A DNA stretch of 27,470 bases from ZC4RG29 sp964521255 (lineage in GTDB: Bacteria; Bacteroidota; Bacteroidia; Cytophagales; Cyclobacteriaceae). Each line of letters opens with the position of its first letter. Position 1 is the stretch's first letter. The notes below the pieces were generated by a model. That model saw nothing but the letters and a program-made list of their open reading frames with translations, made no database searches and was not told the DNA's origin. Both the position numbers and the translations under genes were made by a program. The stretch spans positions 1 through 27,470 of the forward strand of contig CAZFRM010000042.1 in NCBI GenBank assembly GCA_964521255.1, in the 5' to 3' direction. This document shows, one piece after another, positions 7,375 to 16,054 of the stretch.

Positions 7375-9486
7375 ATGGAAATTCTTGAGGAGAAAATATT
7401 TCAGCACGTTAGCTACTTGTGGGATAAGGAAAAGGCAGCCGCGCTGAATGGTGATGAAGTTGGCTTACTGATTTATCGATCCAACGTACTTGGCGCAGAT
7501 TTAAGAATAACGAATTACGGTGGAGGCAACACAAGTTGCAAAACAATTGAAAGAGATCCGCTTACCAACAAAGAGACAGAGATCATGTGGGTGAAAGGTT
7601 CTGGTGGAGACATTGGCACATTGACAAAAAGCGGATTGGCAGGATTGTATGTTGAAAAGCTTCGCGCACTTCAGAAAATTTATAAAGGCCTGGCTTATGA
7701 AGATGGAATGGTAGAGTTGTTTAATCATTGTATCTATGATCTGAATTCCAAAGCACCTTCTATTGATACTCCTTTGCATGCGTTCCTGCCATTTAAACAT
7801 ATTGATCATCTTCATCCCGATGCGGCCATTGCAATTGCAGCTTCTAAAGATGGCGAATCTATTACTAAAGAATTATTCAATGGGGAAATTGCCTGGGTAC
7901 CCTGGCAACGTCCTGGCTTTGATCTTGGATTGAAGCTTGAACAAGCGGTTAAAACAAATCCGGGAATACGCGGCATCATGCTGGGAGGCCACGGACTTTT
8001 TACCTGGGGAGATACCTCGTATGAATGTTATGTAAACAGTCTTGAAGTGATTGATAAAGCTTCGACATTTCTTGCAAACAACTATGGAAAGAAACGTGCT
8101 GTTTTCGGTGGCGTAAAAGTTGAATCGCTTGAAAAATCTAAAAGACAAAAACAAGCTGCCACCATTGCTCCCGTACTTCGTGGATTAGCATCAAGCTATG
8201 CACGAATGGTTGGACATTTTACAGATGATGATCGTGTTCTTGAATTCATAAACAGTGCTGATCTTAACAAGCTTGCGCCATTAGGAACAAGTTGCCCGGA
8301 TCATTTTTTAAGAACCAAGATAAGACCGCTTATACTTGGTATTTCTCCTGACGCTGATCTTTCAGATAAAAAATTATTGAAACAAAACCTGGGGAGGGCA
8401 TTCGAAGACTACCGTAAGTACTATGCTAAGTATTACGAAGACCACAAACATCCTGATAGTCCTAAAATGCGTGATCCAAATCCGGTTATTATACTATGGC
8501 CGGGCGTTGGCATGTTTTCATTTTCCAAAGACAAGCAAACCGCACGTGTGGCGAGCGAGTTTTATATCAATGCCATTAATGTCATGAAAGGAGCAGAAGC
8601 AATATCGCAATATGTTTCTCTGCCCTTACAGGAAGCCTTTAATATTGAATACTGGTTGCTGGAAGAAGCTAAACTTCAACGCATGCCTAAAGAGAAACCG
8701 CTGTCGAGGAAGATTGCTTTAGTTACGGGTGGAGCGGGCGGAATTGGAAAGGCTATTGCAGAAAAACTGGCTGACGAAGGAGCATGTGTTTTCATCACTG
8801 ACCTGAGTGACGAGCGATTAAAAGAAACCCTGAAAGAATTTAAGAAAGATGTTGGCGCAGGAAGTGTAATTGATGTTACCAGCGATGATTCTATTCGTAA
8901 AGCTTTTGAACAGGCTTGTCTTGCTTTTGGAGGTGTAGATATAATTATAAACTGCGCAGGTCTTGCTATCTCCAAACCACTTGAGGAAACAACAGAAGCC
9001 GATTGGGATTTATTGAATGACGTTCTTGTGAAAGGACAATTTACCGTTTGTCGAATAGGAGTGGAAGCTATGCGTGCGCAGGCGTTGGGAGGAGACATTG
9101 TAAACATCGCCAGCAAGAATGCACTTGTGTCAGGACCAAATAATGTTGGATACGGAACAGCCAAAGCTGCACAAGTGCACATGAGCAGGTTGCTGGCCGC
9201 TGAACTTGGCAAGGATAAGATACGTGTTAACGTTGTTAACCCTGACGCGGTAATAGAAGGAAGCAAAATTTGGGAAGGCGCCTGGGCGCAGGGGAGGGCA
9301 AAGGCCTACGGAGTTACTGTTGAAGAATTGCCTGCTTATTATGCAAAAAGAACTATCTTGAATGAAATAATTTCAGCTGATGACATCGCCAACGGTGTGT
9401 TTGCTTTTGTAGGAGGCCACCTTAGCAAGAGCACAGGAAATATTTTAAACGTTGATGGTGGTGTTGCCGCTGCTTTTTTACGCTAA
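7375..9486 (+). CDS. rhaEW: Bifunctional rhamnulose-1-phosphate aldolase / lactaldehyde dehydrogenase
   Basis: A 703-residue fusion. Residues ~1-430 are a class II aldolase/adducin-type domain: NYGGGNTSCK, VKGSGGDIG, the metal-site region DTPLHAFLPFKHIDHLHPDA and MLGGHGLFTWGD. Residues ~440-703 are a short-chain dehydrogenase: TGGAGGIG nucleotide-binding motif near 451, NCAG, a catalytic Ser in NIASKN, and YGTAK with Tyr593 and Lys597. By family (RhaEW) the first domain splits L-rhamnulose-1-phosphate into dihydroxyacetone phosphate and L-lactaldehyde, and the second oxidises the aldehyde to L-lactate with NAD. It is cytoplasmic. It is the first gene of the operon, with rhaI five bases downstream. 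A large minus-strand ORF at 8676-9266 is a shadow of the dehydrogenase part. Confidence 0.95.
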   Translation: MEILEEKIFQHVSYLWDKEKAAALNGDEVGLLIYRSNVLGADLRITNYGGGNTSCKTIERDPLTNKETEIMWVKGSGGDIGTLTKSGLAGLYVEKLRALQKIYKGLAYEDGMVELFNHCIYDLNSKAPSIDTPLHAFLPFKHIDHLHPDAAIAIAASKDGESITKELFNGEIAWVPWQRPGFDLGLKLEQAVKTNPGIRGIMLGGHGLFTWGDTSYECYVNSLEVIDKASTFLANNYGKKRAVFGGVKVESLEKSKRQKQAATIAPVLRGLASSYARMVGHFTDDDRVLEFINSADLNKLAPLGTSCPDHFLRTKIRPLILGISPDADLSDKKLLKQNLGRAFEDYRKYYAKYYEDHKHPDSPKMRDPNPVIILWPGVGMFSFSKDKQTARVASEFYINAINVMKGAEAISQYVSLPLQEAFNIEYWLLEEAKLQRMPKEKPLSRKIALVTGGAGGIGKAIAEKLADEGACVFITDLSDERLKETLKEFKKDVGAGSVIDVTSDDSIRKAFEQACLAFGGVDIIINCAGLAISKPLEETTEADWDLLNDVLVKGQFTVCRIGVEAMRAQALGGDIVNIASKNALVSGPNNVGYGTAKAAQVHMSRLLAAELGKDKIRVNVVNPDAVIEGSKIWEGAWAQGRAKAYGVTVEELPAYYAKRTILNEIISADDIANGVFAFVGGHLSKSTGNILNVDGGVAAAFLR

Positions 9487-9491
9487 CATCC

Positions 9492-10775
9492 ATGCGAATA
9501 GACAAACAGCTGATACAAGATCAAAACAAAAAGATCTTAGCAAAACACCGCTCTTCATTTGATTATATAAGCAGGAAACTTTCTGAAGATGGCTATGATG
9601 TTGAGGGACTGTTAAAGAAAATCGCTGCTTTACAAATCGCTATACCCAGTTGGGCTCTCGGAACAGGTGGTACAAGATTTGGTCGTTTCTCCTCTGGCGG
9701 TGAGCCTCGCAATCTTGAAGAAAAAATAATGGATATCGGATTATTGCACGCGCTGAATAAATCCGGCGACGCCATTTCATTGCACATACCCTGGGATATT
9801 CCATCCGATAGCAATGCAATCAAATCACTCGCTGCAGAGCACGAGATTCGTTTTGATGCCGTGAATTCAAATACCTTCCAGGATCAACCTCATCAGGAGC
9901 TTTCTTATAAGTTTGGATCACTGGCACATGCAGAGCGATCCGTTAGAAAGCTGGCCGTTGATCACAACATTGAAGTGATTAAATATGGTGAGCTACTGGG
10001 ATCTAAAGCGCTAACAGTATGGCTGGCGGATGGATCGTGTTTCCCAGGACAGGCAAATTTCAGAAAAGCATTTCAGCGTACTTTATCTTCGCTGGAAGAA
10101 ATTTATAAAGCCCTTCCGGACGACTGGCAAATGTTTGTGGAATATAAACCCTATGAACCGAATTTTTATTCAACAGTCATTCAGGATTGGGGCACATCAC
10201 ACTTGCTTGCTTCAAAGTTAGGAAAGAAGGCGTACTGCCTGGTCGACTTAGGCCATCACCTTCCAAATACAAATATCGAACAAATTGTTGCTACACTTAT
10301 GATGGAAGGAAAGCTCGGTGGCTTTCATTTTAATGACTCAAAGTATGGCGATGATGATCTCACGGTAGGAAGTATTAAACCTTATCAACTCTTCTTGATT
10401 TTTAATGAGCTGGTTTATGGAATGGAAGATCCAGCTTCAATTAATCCTTCGCCCGCATGGATGATAGATGCAAGTCATAATGTGAAGGATCCATTAGAAG
10501 ATTTACTTCAGTCAGTTGAGGCGATTAAGCTCGCGTATGCCCAAGCCTTACTCGTAAACCGCGAGGAGTTGGAAGCAGCCCGTGACAATAATGACGCTGT
10601 TCAGGCACAGGAAATTTTGCAAAATGCATTTCGCACTGATGTGCGTTCCTTATTGGCGGAAGCCAGGTTGAGAAGCGGAGCATCGCTGGATCCGCTGGGA
10701 ACTTTCAGGAATCTAAATTTGCGTAAGCAACTTATTCAAGAACGCGGTCTCAAAACGGTTTCAACAGGTCTTTAA
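9492..10775 (+). CDS. rhaI: L-rhamnose isomerase, TIM-barrel type
   Basis: A 427-residue enzyme of the Pseudomonas stutzeri-type rhamnose isomerases, not E. coli RhaA. Signature segments: IPSWALGTGGTRFGRF near residue 52, the metal ligands Glu in FVEYKP (about 217), Asp and His in LVDLGHHLPNT, His in GGFHFNDSKYGDDD and Asp in WMIDASHN. These fit the two-metal isomerase site of the family. It converts L-rhamnose to L-rhamnulose; relatives also act on L-mannose, L-lyxose or D-allose. It lies 5 bases after rhaEW and 2 before the kinase gene, so the three genes must be one transcript. It is of normal length and undamaged. Confidence 0.94.
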   Translation: MRIDKQLIQDQNKKILAKHRSSFDYISRKLSEDGYDVEGLLKKIAALQIAIPSWALGTGGTRFGRFSSGGEPRNLEEKIMDIGLLHALNKSGDAISLHIPWDIPSDSNAIKSLAAEHEIRFDAVNSNTFQDQPHQELSYKFGSLAHAERSVRKLAVDHNIEVIKYGELLGSKALTVWLADGSCFPGQANFRKAFQRTLSSLEEIYKALPDDWQMFVEYKPYEPNFYSTVIQDWGTSHLLASKLGKKAYCLVDLGHHLPNTNIEQIVATLMMEGKLGGFHFNDSKYGDDDLTVGSIKPYQLFLIFNELVYGMEDPASINPSPAWMIDASHNVKDPLEDLLQSVEAIKLAYAQALLVNREELEAARDNNDAVQAQEILQNAFRTDVRSLLAEARLRSGASLDPLGTFRNLNLRKQLIQERGLKTVSTGL

Positions 10776-10777
10776 TT

Positions 10778-12130
10778 ATGGCGCTGCCTGTAACCGCCAT
10801 ATTTGATTTTGGTAAAACCAACAAAAAATTTTTTCTGTTTGACCGTGAATTGAATGAAGTTCACCATGCCTATCAGAAACTACCGATGATAGAGGATGAT
10901 GATGGTTTTCCATGTGATGATTTGAATGCTTTAACACAATGGATAAAGGAAACGGTAAGCAATCTTTGTGCTTCTTCCTATTTCCATCTTGAAGGAATAA
11001 ACTTTTCTACTTACGGCGCTACATTGGTACATCTCGATGAAGGTGGACAAACTGTTGCACCATTGTACAATTATCTTAAACCTTTCCCGGAAAAATTATA
11101 TGATGATTTTGTCAGGAAGTATGGCGCGGATATAAACGATCGGGAAACGGCTTCACCTTATTTGGGAATGTTGAACTCCGGATTGCAATTGTATTGGCTG
11201 AAGTATTTTAAACCTGATGTTTTTAAGAAAATCAGATGGACGCTCCACTTTCCACAATACTTTTCTTATCTATTCACCGGTAAACTTGTAAGTGAACCCA
11301 CTTCTATCGGGTGTCATACTAAACTCTGGGATTTTGAAAAGAATGCTTACCACTTCTGGATAAAAAGTGAAAACCTTTTGTCTTATTTTCCGGAGGTCGT
11401 GCCTACCACGCAAACCAATACCGTAAAGATCCATGGACGGAACATTAAGGTTGGTGTGGGCATTCATGATAGTTCATCTGCGCTAACTTCCTATTTACTT
11501 CGAACCGATGATCCATTTTTGCTGGTATCCACAGGCACATGGAGCATTGTTCTAAATCCTTTTACCAGCGATTCACTTTCTGCCTTAGAGCTAAAACAAG
11601 ATTGCCTGAACTTTCTAAATATTGTTGGCAAACCTGTAAAAGCATCTCGTCTTTTTTTAGGCAATGAACTTGATCATCAGTTGGACAAACTAAATAAATT
11701 GTTCAACACAGATTCAAAGTATTACAAGCAGGTAAAACTGAACCCAAGTTTTCTTGAAGCCATAAAGGCAGATGTTGTTGATTGTCTTTTTTATCCTGAA
11801 ACAATTCAAAATCCCATATTAGTGGATTCCGTATTATCATCGCGCCGGTGGGATCCTTCAATCTTTTCTTCCTTTGATGAAGCCTATCATCATGTTATGT
11901 GGGGTTTGGTAAAATTGCAGGTCGCGTCCATTCGCCTTGCCTTGGGCCGGTCGAAGGTGAGACAGATATTTGTCGATGGCGGATTTATTGACAATGACCT
12001 TTACATTAACCTCCTTCGGCATTCGCTACCTGAATTTCATGTTGAAGTTTCCGATCAGCCATTGGGTTCAGCTTATGGCGCAGCATTGGTTTTGAATCAC
12101 GATAAGGTAGCACGGTTAGACCTTGCCTGA
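10778..12130 (+). CDS. rhaB: FGGY-family rhamnulokinase
   Basis: A 450-residue sugar kinase. FDFGKTNKKFFLF (residues 9-21) is the phosphate-1 loop; VSTGTWSIVLNP (about 249-260) is the second phosphate loop; IFVDGGFIDNDLYINLL (about 397-413) is the adenosine motif, followed by GSAYGAAL. The Gly-Ile-His-Asp segment (VGIHDSSSA) carries the likely catalytic Asp. The operon position after rhaEW and rhaI makes L-rhamnulose the likely substrate, giving L-rhamnulose-1-phosphate for the fused aldolase; from sequence alone it could also be an L-fuculose-type kinase. It is the last gene of the operon. No rhamnose transporter, mutarotase or regulator is next to it. Confidence 0.92.
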   Translation: MALPVTAIFDFGKTNKKFFLFDRELNEVHHAYQKLPMIEDDDGFPCDDLNALTQWIKETVSNLCASSYFHLEGINFSTYGATLVHLDEGGQTVAPLYNYLKPFPEKLYDDFVRKYGADINDRETASPYLGMLNSGLQLYWLKYFKPDVFKKIRWTLHFPQYFSYLFTGKLVSEPTSIGCHTKLWDFEKNAYHFWIKSENLLSYFPEVVPTTQTNTVKIHGRNIKVGVGIHDSSSALTSYLLRTDDPFLLVSTGTWSIVLNPFTSDSLSALELKQDCLNFLNIVGKPVKASRLFLGNELDHQLDKLNKLFNTDSKYYKQVKLNPSFLEAIKADVVDCLFYPETIQNPILVDSVLSSRRWDPSIFSSFDEAYHHVMWGLVKLQVASIRLALGRSKVRQIFVDGGFIDNDLYINLLRHSLPEFHVEVSDQPLGSAYGAALVLNHDKVARLDLA

Positions 12131-12138
12131 ATTTTTTT

Positions 12139-12156
12139 ATTGATTCCTGAATCAAT
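12139..12156. promoter_or_regulatory. Palindrome ATTGATTC-CT-GAATCAAT after rhaB
   Basis: A perfect 8-base inverted repeat with a two-base centre, starting nine bases after the rhaB stop. The T-run (TTTTTTT) lies before it rather than after, so it is not a normal forward terminator. It could be a weak terminator or RNA-end-protecting hairpin, or an operator for the next gene. Confidence 0.35.
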
Positions 12157-12344
12157 ACCGGTTAGCCTTAATTTTTCATTTCATCTCACCCAGCCTTTCT
12201 AAAGGTGGCGTGTTATCGAACCATCCCGGGAATTGTGAAATATTGGTGTCTATATTACTTCTCCTTAAGTTTTTTATAAATTACCTTAACTTTACCTCTT
12301 TCGTAAAACAATGACCCATTACATGATTTCCGATTCTAAAAAAT

Positions 12345-14390
12345 ATGCCATTGAAAGAATTTTTTAAGACGAAAAACCTCTCTTTTGCCGTCTATGCAGT
12401 AGCGATCCTTATCCTTTTCAATACATCGTTATTTTTTTATTCTTCATTCCTTCAACGGAAGGTCGCAAAGCAGGAAGAAAGCGCATCGTTTCTGAAGCCA
12501 AAAATTGAGCAGCTTAGAAATGATATTACCTCTGTCGAATTCGCCTCACAAAAATTTATGCTCAACAGAGATGAACAGAATTTAAATCAGTACGAAGAAC
12601 AGATTCAGTCAGCGGGTAAGAAGTTAGATAGTCTTACCTATCATTTAAGAAGATTGCAGGTGGATGCTGACCTTTCAACGCGTGTGGATGAAGGTATAAG
12701 TAAGATTCTTAATTCACATGAGCAATTTGTATCAACTATTCACGGTGGCGATTCTGCACAAGTAATAACGAGCTTCAGTCAACTTCAATCATCCTTTCAG
12801 TCATCAGATAAAATACTGTCTGATATTTCAGATAGTGCAACGGGATATAATTCATTATCGTTGATGAAGGTTACAAATGCGATGAATGTTTCGCAGTTGC
12901 TGTTGCTGGTGAGTATACCTTTTCTTTTAGGTCTGGTGTTAGCTTATAAAAAGAATAAAGAGAAACTGAACGCACTTAATCGCGATATTGAAGAAAGTAA
13001 CCGGAAGTATGTATTCAATGCCCTTGACGATGTGAGTTATGATAATGAAGAAGAAATCAAATCAAGGCTCCTGACCAATCTGAAAAAGGCATCCGAGTTC
13101 ATTCAGCAAGTGGCGGACGGAAACTATGCAATCCGGTGGGAGGGTATAACGGACGCAAATCGTGATGTTAACAAGGAAAATATTGCCGGTGAACTTATCC
13201 GCATGCGCGAACAAATGAAGCAGGTCAAAGCGCAGGATGAAATGAGAATATGGACAACGGAAGGGTTATCCATGTTTGGTGAACTTATTCGAAAGCACCA
13301 GGACAACTTTGAATCTTTGTCTGATAATTTCATTTCCAATGTTGTCAAATATCTTAATGCAAAGGTAGGCGGGTTATTTGTCCTCGAAGAAGAAGCCGAA
13401 GGAAAACAGTTTCTTGAATTGAAAGCATGTTACGCTTATGAAAGAAAGAAATATATTTCAAAACGCGTAGAAATTGGTGAAGGTTTGATAGGGCAAACTT
13501 TTCTTGAGGGACACACTATTCACCTTAAGGAAGTACCGAATGAATACTTATTGATAACATCAGGCCTTGGGGGAACGAATCCCAAAAGTCTGTTGGTAAT
13601 ACCTTTGAGAACGAATGATCGAATCGAAGGTGTTCTTGAACTGGCCTCATTCAATGAGTTTAAGCAACATGAGATTGAGTTTCTCGAAAAGATCGGAGAG
13701 CAACTCGCCTCGTCAGTTATCTCAGTGAGAACATCGGAAAAAACAAAAGCATTGCTGGAAGTTTCACAACAGCAGTCGGAGGAAATGCGGGCGCAGGAAG
13801 AAGAGATGCGCCAGAACATGGAAGAGCTGGAAGCCACGCAGGAACAAATGCACAGGCAAATGAATGAGTTGAGTACACTGAAGCAAACATTGGAGAGAGA
13901 ACAATATCTTTTTGGTGCATTAATGAGCAGCATTCCAGACGCCATTTATTTTAAAGACCAGGAGAGTAAGTTCCTTCGCGTGAGTAGCTATTTAGCAAAG
14001 CACTTTAAAGCAAGTGAAGATGCCTTGATAGGAAAATCAGATTTTGACTTCCAGGATGAATCGCATGCGCGCGAAGCTTACGAGGATGAAAAGAATATTA
14101 TGCGAACCATGCAGCCGAAAGTTGATTATGTTGAAAAGGAAGTATTGGCCGATGGATCGGAACACTATGTTTCTACAACGAAAATGCCGTTAGTTAATTT
14201 ACAGGGAGAAGTGGTTGGTACTTTCGGAATATCCCGTGATGTGACCAAACTTAAAACCCTGGAGAAGGATGTCAAGAGGAAAGAACAGGAGTTAAAAGAG
14301 GAAGAGAAGCACCACAAGTTAAAGATCAGGCAACTTGAAGATGCATTGGAAGATGCGCAGAAGGAGTTGGAGAAGCTCAAAAAGAAATAG
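12345..14390 (+). CDS. Membrane-bound GAF/PAS sensor protein without output domain
   Basis: A 681-residue protein. There are two membrane segments, about residues 12-32 and 183-201 (LLLLVSIPFLLGLVLAY), enclosing a helical periplasmic region rich in Gln and Ser like four-helix-bundle sensors. After a linker (about 205-300) comes a GAF domain (about 320-460; IGEGLIGQTFLEG, LLVIPLRTNDRIEGVLELAS), a Glu/Gln-rich coiled coil (about 465-520), a PAS domain (about 523-631; SSIPDAIYFKDQESKFLRVS ending GTFGISRDVTKLK) and a terminal coiled coil. No histidine kinase, GGDEF, EAL or MCP signalling tip is present, so the signal must pass to a partner. The gene is monocistronic as far as seen; the next gene is convergent. 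An 18-codon ORF from 12311 overlaps the start in another frame and is probably chance. Confidence 0.9.
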   Translation: MPLKEFFKTKNLSFAVYAVAILILFNTSLFFYSSFLQRKVAKQEESASFLKPKIEQLRNDITSVEFASQKFMLNRDEQNLNQYEEQIQSAGKKLDSLTYHLRRLQVDADLSTRVDEGISKILNSHEQFVSTIHGGDSAQVITSFSQLQSSFQSSDKILSDISDSATGYNSLSLMKVTNAMNVSQLLLLVSIPFLLGLVLAYKKNKEKLNALNRDIEESNRKYVFNALDDVSYDNEEEIKSRLLTNLKKASEFIQQVADGNYAIRWEGITDANRDVNKENIAGELIRMREQMKQVKAQDEMRIWTTEGLSMFGELIRKHQDNFESLSDNFISNVVKYLNAKVGGLFVLEEEAEGKQFLELKACYAYERKKYISKRVEIGEGLIGQTFLEGHTIHLKEVPNEYLLITSGLGGTNPKSLLVIPLRTNDRIEGVLELASFNEFKQHEIEFLEKIGEQLASSVISVRTSEKTKALLEVSQQQSEEMRAQEEEMRQNMEELEATQEQMHRQMNELSTLKQTLEREQYLFGALMSSIPDAIYFKDQESKFLRVSSYLAKHFKASEDALIGKSDFDFQDESHAREAYEDEKNIMRTMQPKVDYVEKEVLADGSEHYVSTTKMPLVNLQGEVVGTFGISRDVTKLKTLEKDVKRKEQELKEEEKHHKLKIRQLEDALEDAQKELEKLKKK

Positions 14391-14398
14391 TTGAATAA

Positions 14399-14415
14399 GT
14401 CCGAAAGACCGAAAG
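14399..14415. repeat. CCGAAAG direct repeat after a stop codon
   Basis: GTCCGAAAGA followed by CCGAAAGT: two CCGAAAG units placed eight bases apart, directly after the GAF/PAS gene. It is a short low-complexity repeat, of uncertain meaning. Confidence 0.3.
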
Positions 14416-14490
14416 TAGTGCTGGTGAAGTAGTTAATGTATCGTGTAAAAAAATGAGGGTCTCGTCTGTAATTGAACTGTGTTATTAGTG

Positions 14491-14544
14491 GTGGTGGTGG
14501 TACGTAGAGACGCGATGCATCGCGTCTCTACGTACCACCACCAC
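14491..14544. repeat. Perfect 54-base palindrome (27-bp arms), REP-like
   Basis: Every base from 14491 to 14517 pairs with 14544 back to 14518. The core is GTAGAGACGCGATG/CATCGCGTCTCTAC, extended by GGT/ACC triplets. It lies between convergent stop codons. The right side continues as imperfect CCACCACTACACCACTAC repeats to about 14571. The core resembles, from memory, palindromes repeated many times in cyanobacterial and Bacteroidota genomes. It could work as a bidirectional terminator. Confidence 0.85.
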
Positions 14545-14572
14545 TACACCACTACACCACCACTACTACTAC
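14545..14572. repeat. Imperfect TACACCAC / TAC triplet low-complexity tract
   Basis: After the palindrome the sequence continues with ACCAC and CTA triplet units (TACACCACTACACCACCACTACTACTAC type). It looks like slippage expansion of the palindrome's outer ACC triplets. No coding sense is seen. Confidence 0.5.
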
Positions 14573-14582
14573 AATTCAATCA

Positions 14583-14607
14583 TTCTCCGTAGGAGTCCTT
14601 CGGACAA
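14583..14607 (-). repeat. 25-base repeat copy A, after the gcdH stop
   Basis: On the minus strand this reads TTGTCCGAA then GGACTCCTACGGAGAA, starting 7 bases after the gcdH stop codon. It contains two tiny hairpins (GTCC-GAA-GGAC and CTCC-TAC-GGAG). A second copy sits right after the stop of the oxidoreductase gene at 19558. Confidence 0.7.
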
Positions 14608-14614
14608 TATTCAT

Positions 14615-15838
14615 CTACTCAAACGCCGCAATCCCCGTAATCGCATTTCCTAAAATCAAAAGGTGAATATCATGCGTACCCTCATAGGTAATTACAGATT
14701 CTAAATTCATCATATGACGCATGATTGGATATTCTCCGGTGATGCCCATGCCGCCGTGAATTTGCCTTGCTTCGCGGGCTATCTCAAGGGCTACCTGTAC
14801 GTTGTTTCTTTTTGCTAACGAGATTTGAGCTGTGACGCCTTTGCCTTCATTCATTAAAGTTCCCAACCGCCAATTGAGAAGTTGAGCTTTAGTAATCTCG
14901 GTAAGCATTTCTGAAAGTTTCTTTTGTACCAGTTGAAAGGAAGCAATGGGTTTACCAAATTGAATTCTTTCCATCGCATATTTTCTTGCTGATTCATAAC
15001 AGTCCATCGCCGCACCAATGGCTCCCCAGGCAATTCCATAGCGTGCAGAATCCAGGCACATTAACGGTGCGCCTAAGCCACTTTTTCCGGTAAGAAGATT
15101 TTCTTTCGGAACTTTTACGTTGTCAAATACCAACTCACCGGTGGTGCTGGCACGTAACGACCATTTGCCATGCGTTTCAGGTGTGGTGAAACCCTCCATG
15201 CCTTGCTCGACAATCAATCCATGTATTCGCCCTTCTTCATTTTTAGCCCACACTACAGCGACATCAGCCTTAGGTGAATTGGATATCCACATCTTTGCGC
15301 CATTCAGCAAATAGTGGTCACCGTTATCCTTAAAGTTTGTTACCATGCCGGCGGGATTGGAGCCGTGATCAGGTTCTGTTAAGCCGAAGCACCCCAACCA
15401 TTCTCCTGAGGCAAGTTTGGGTAAATATTTTTTGCGTTGTGTCTCGCTGCCGAATTTGTAAATAGGATACATCACTAAAGAACCCTGGACAGAAGCAGTA
15501 GACCGCATACCTGAATCACCTCGTTCAATTTCCTGCATGATCAATCCATAGGATATGTAATCCAATCCACCGCCGCCATATTCTGTTGGAATTGTCGGAC
15601 CAAAGGCGCCTACCTCACCAAACTTCTTCACGATTTCATAAGGGAAGTGAGCGTTCTGTGCCCAATCTTCTATGTATGGCGATATCTCCTTCTTTACAAA
15701 TTGTCGCATCGTCTGGCGAATCAACTTATGCTCTTCTGTGAGTAAATCATCAATGTTATAAAAGTCTGGATGCTCAAACGTATCCTGCTTAAGGGATTTC
15801 CGTGCTTGTCCGTCTTGTTTGATATGTCGATCAGCCAT
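14615..15838 (-). CDS. gcdH: Glutaryl-CoA dehydrogenase (acyl-CoA dehydrogenase family)
   Basis: A 407-residue acyl-CoA dehydrogenase. It follows the glutaryl-CoA dehydrogenase pattern closely: STASVQGSLVMYPIYKFGSE, LGCFGLTEPDHGSNP, KMWISNSPKADVAVVWA, KWSLRASTTGELVFD, SARYGIAWGAIGA, QKKLSEMLTEIT, and the catalytic base in ITYEGTHDIH (Glu386). These FAD enzymes oxidise and decarboxylate glutaryl-CoA to crotonyl-CoA in lysine, hydroxylysine and tryptophan breakdown, passing electrons to ETF. Length and residues are normal. It is the only gene of this pathway in the window and is monocistronic. The start follows a candidate promoter at 15860-15867 with a short leader. It converges on the GAF/PAS gene. 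Confidence 0.94.
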   Translation of the reverse strand: MADRHIKQDGQARKSLKQDTFEHPDFYNIDDLLTEEHKLIRQTMRQFVKKEISPYIEDWAQNAHFPYEIVKKFGEVGAFGPTIPTEYGGGGLDYISYGLIMQEIERGDSGMRSTASVQGSLVMYPIYKFGSETQRKKYLPKLASGEWLGCFGLTEPDHGSNPAGMVTNFKDNGDHYLLNGAKMWISNSPKADVAVVWAKNEEGRIHGLIVEQGMEGFTTPETHGKWSLRASTTGELVFDNVKVPKENLLTGKSGLGAPLMCLDSARYGIAWGAIGAAMDCYESARKYAMERIQFGKPIASFQLVQKKLSEMLTEITKAQLLNWRLGTLMNEGKGVTAQISLAKRNNVQVALEIAREARQIHGGMGITGEYPIMRHMMNLESVITYEGTHDIHLLILGNAITGIAAFE

Positions 15839-15859
15839 ATGATTTTGTTATCCTATTGT

Positions 15860-15867
15860 CAAATTTA
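15860..15867 (-). promoter_or_regulatory. Candidate -7 element TAAATTTG for gcdH
   Basis: TAAATTTG on the minus strand matches TAnnTTTG exactly, 21 bases before the ATG, giving a leader of about 15 bases. About 19 bases further upstream the minus strand reads GGTTTTA, only a partial -33 TTTG. Confidence 0.45.
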
Positions 15868-16054
15868 GTACTAAGTTATCAGTAAAACCTTTGTCATTAT
15901 TTAGACAACCTAATAACCACCGGCGGAACCAACTGGCCAAAATATTTACCGCCGCCTTATCAAAAAGATCATGTTCTTTCCTGAATTGTGGAGCGCTAAA
16001 GAAAAAGCTGAAGGGTAAAAGCTGCTTTATAAAAAAGTGACACGGACGTTTAGC

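Noticed and set aside
8676..9266. 196-residue minus-strand ORF
   Set aside because: It lies fully opposite the dehydrogenase half of rhaEW, whose motifs are intact; its Ser/Pro/Thr-rich text is typical of an antisense shadow.
12139..12156. Palindrome behind rhaB as a standard intrinsic terminator
   Set aside because: The T-run is on the upstream side; kept only as an unspecific palindrome.
12311..12367. 18-codon ORF overlapping the start of the GAF/PAS gene, as a leader peptide
   Set aside because: No rare-codon run, no attenuator hairpin and no ribosome binding site; likely chance.
13520..13945. 141-residue minus-strand ORF rich in Ser and Cys
   Set aside because: It is the antisense of the GAF/coiled-coil coding region; no family-like features.
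14545..14572. CCACCACTAC repeats as a CRISPR array
   Set aside because: Units are only a few bases long with no spacers; it is low-complexity triplet DNA.
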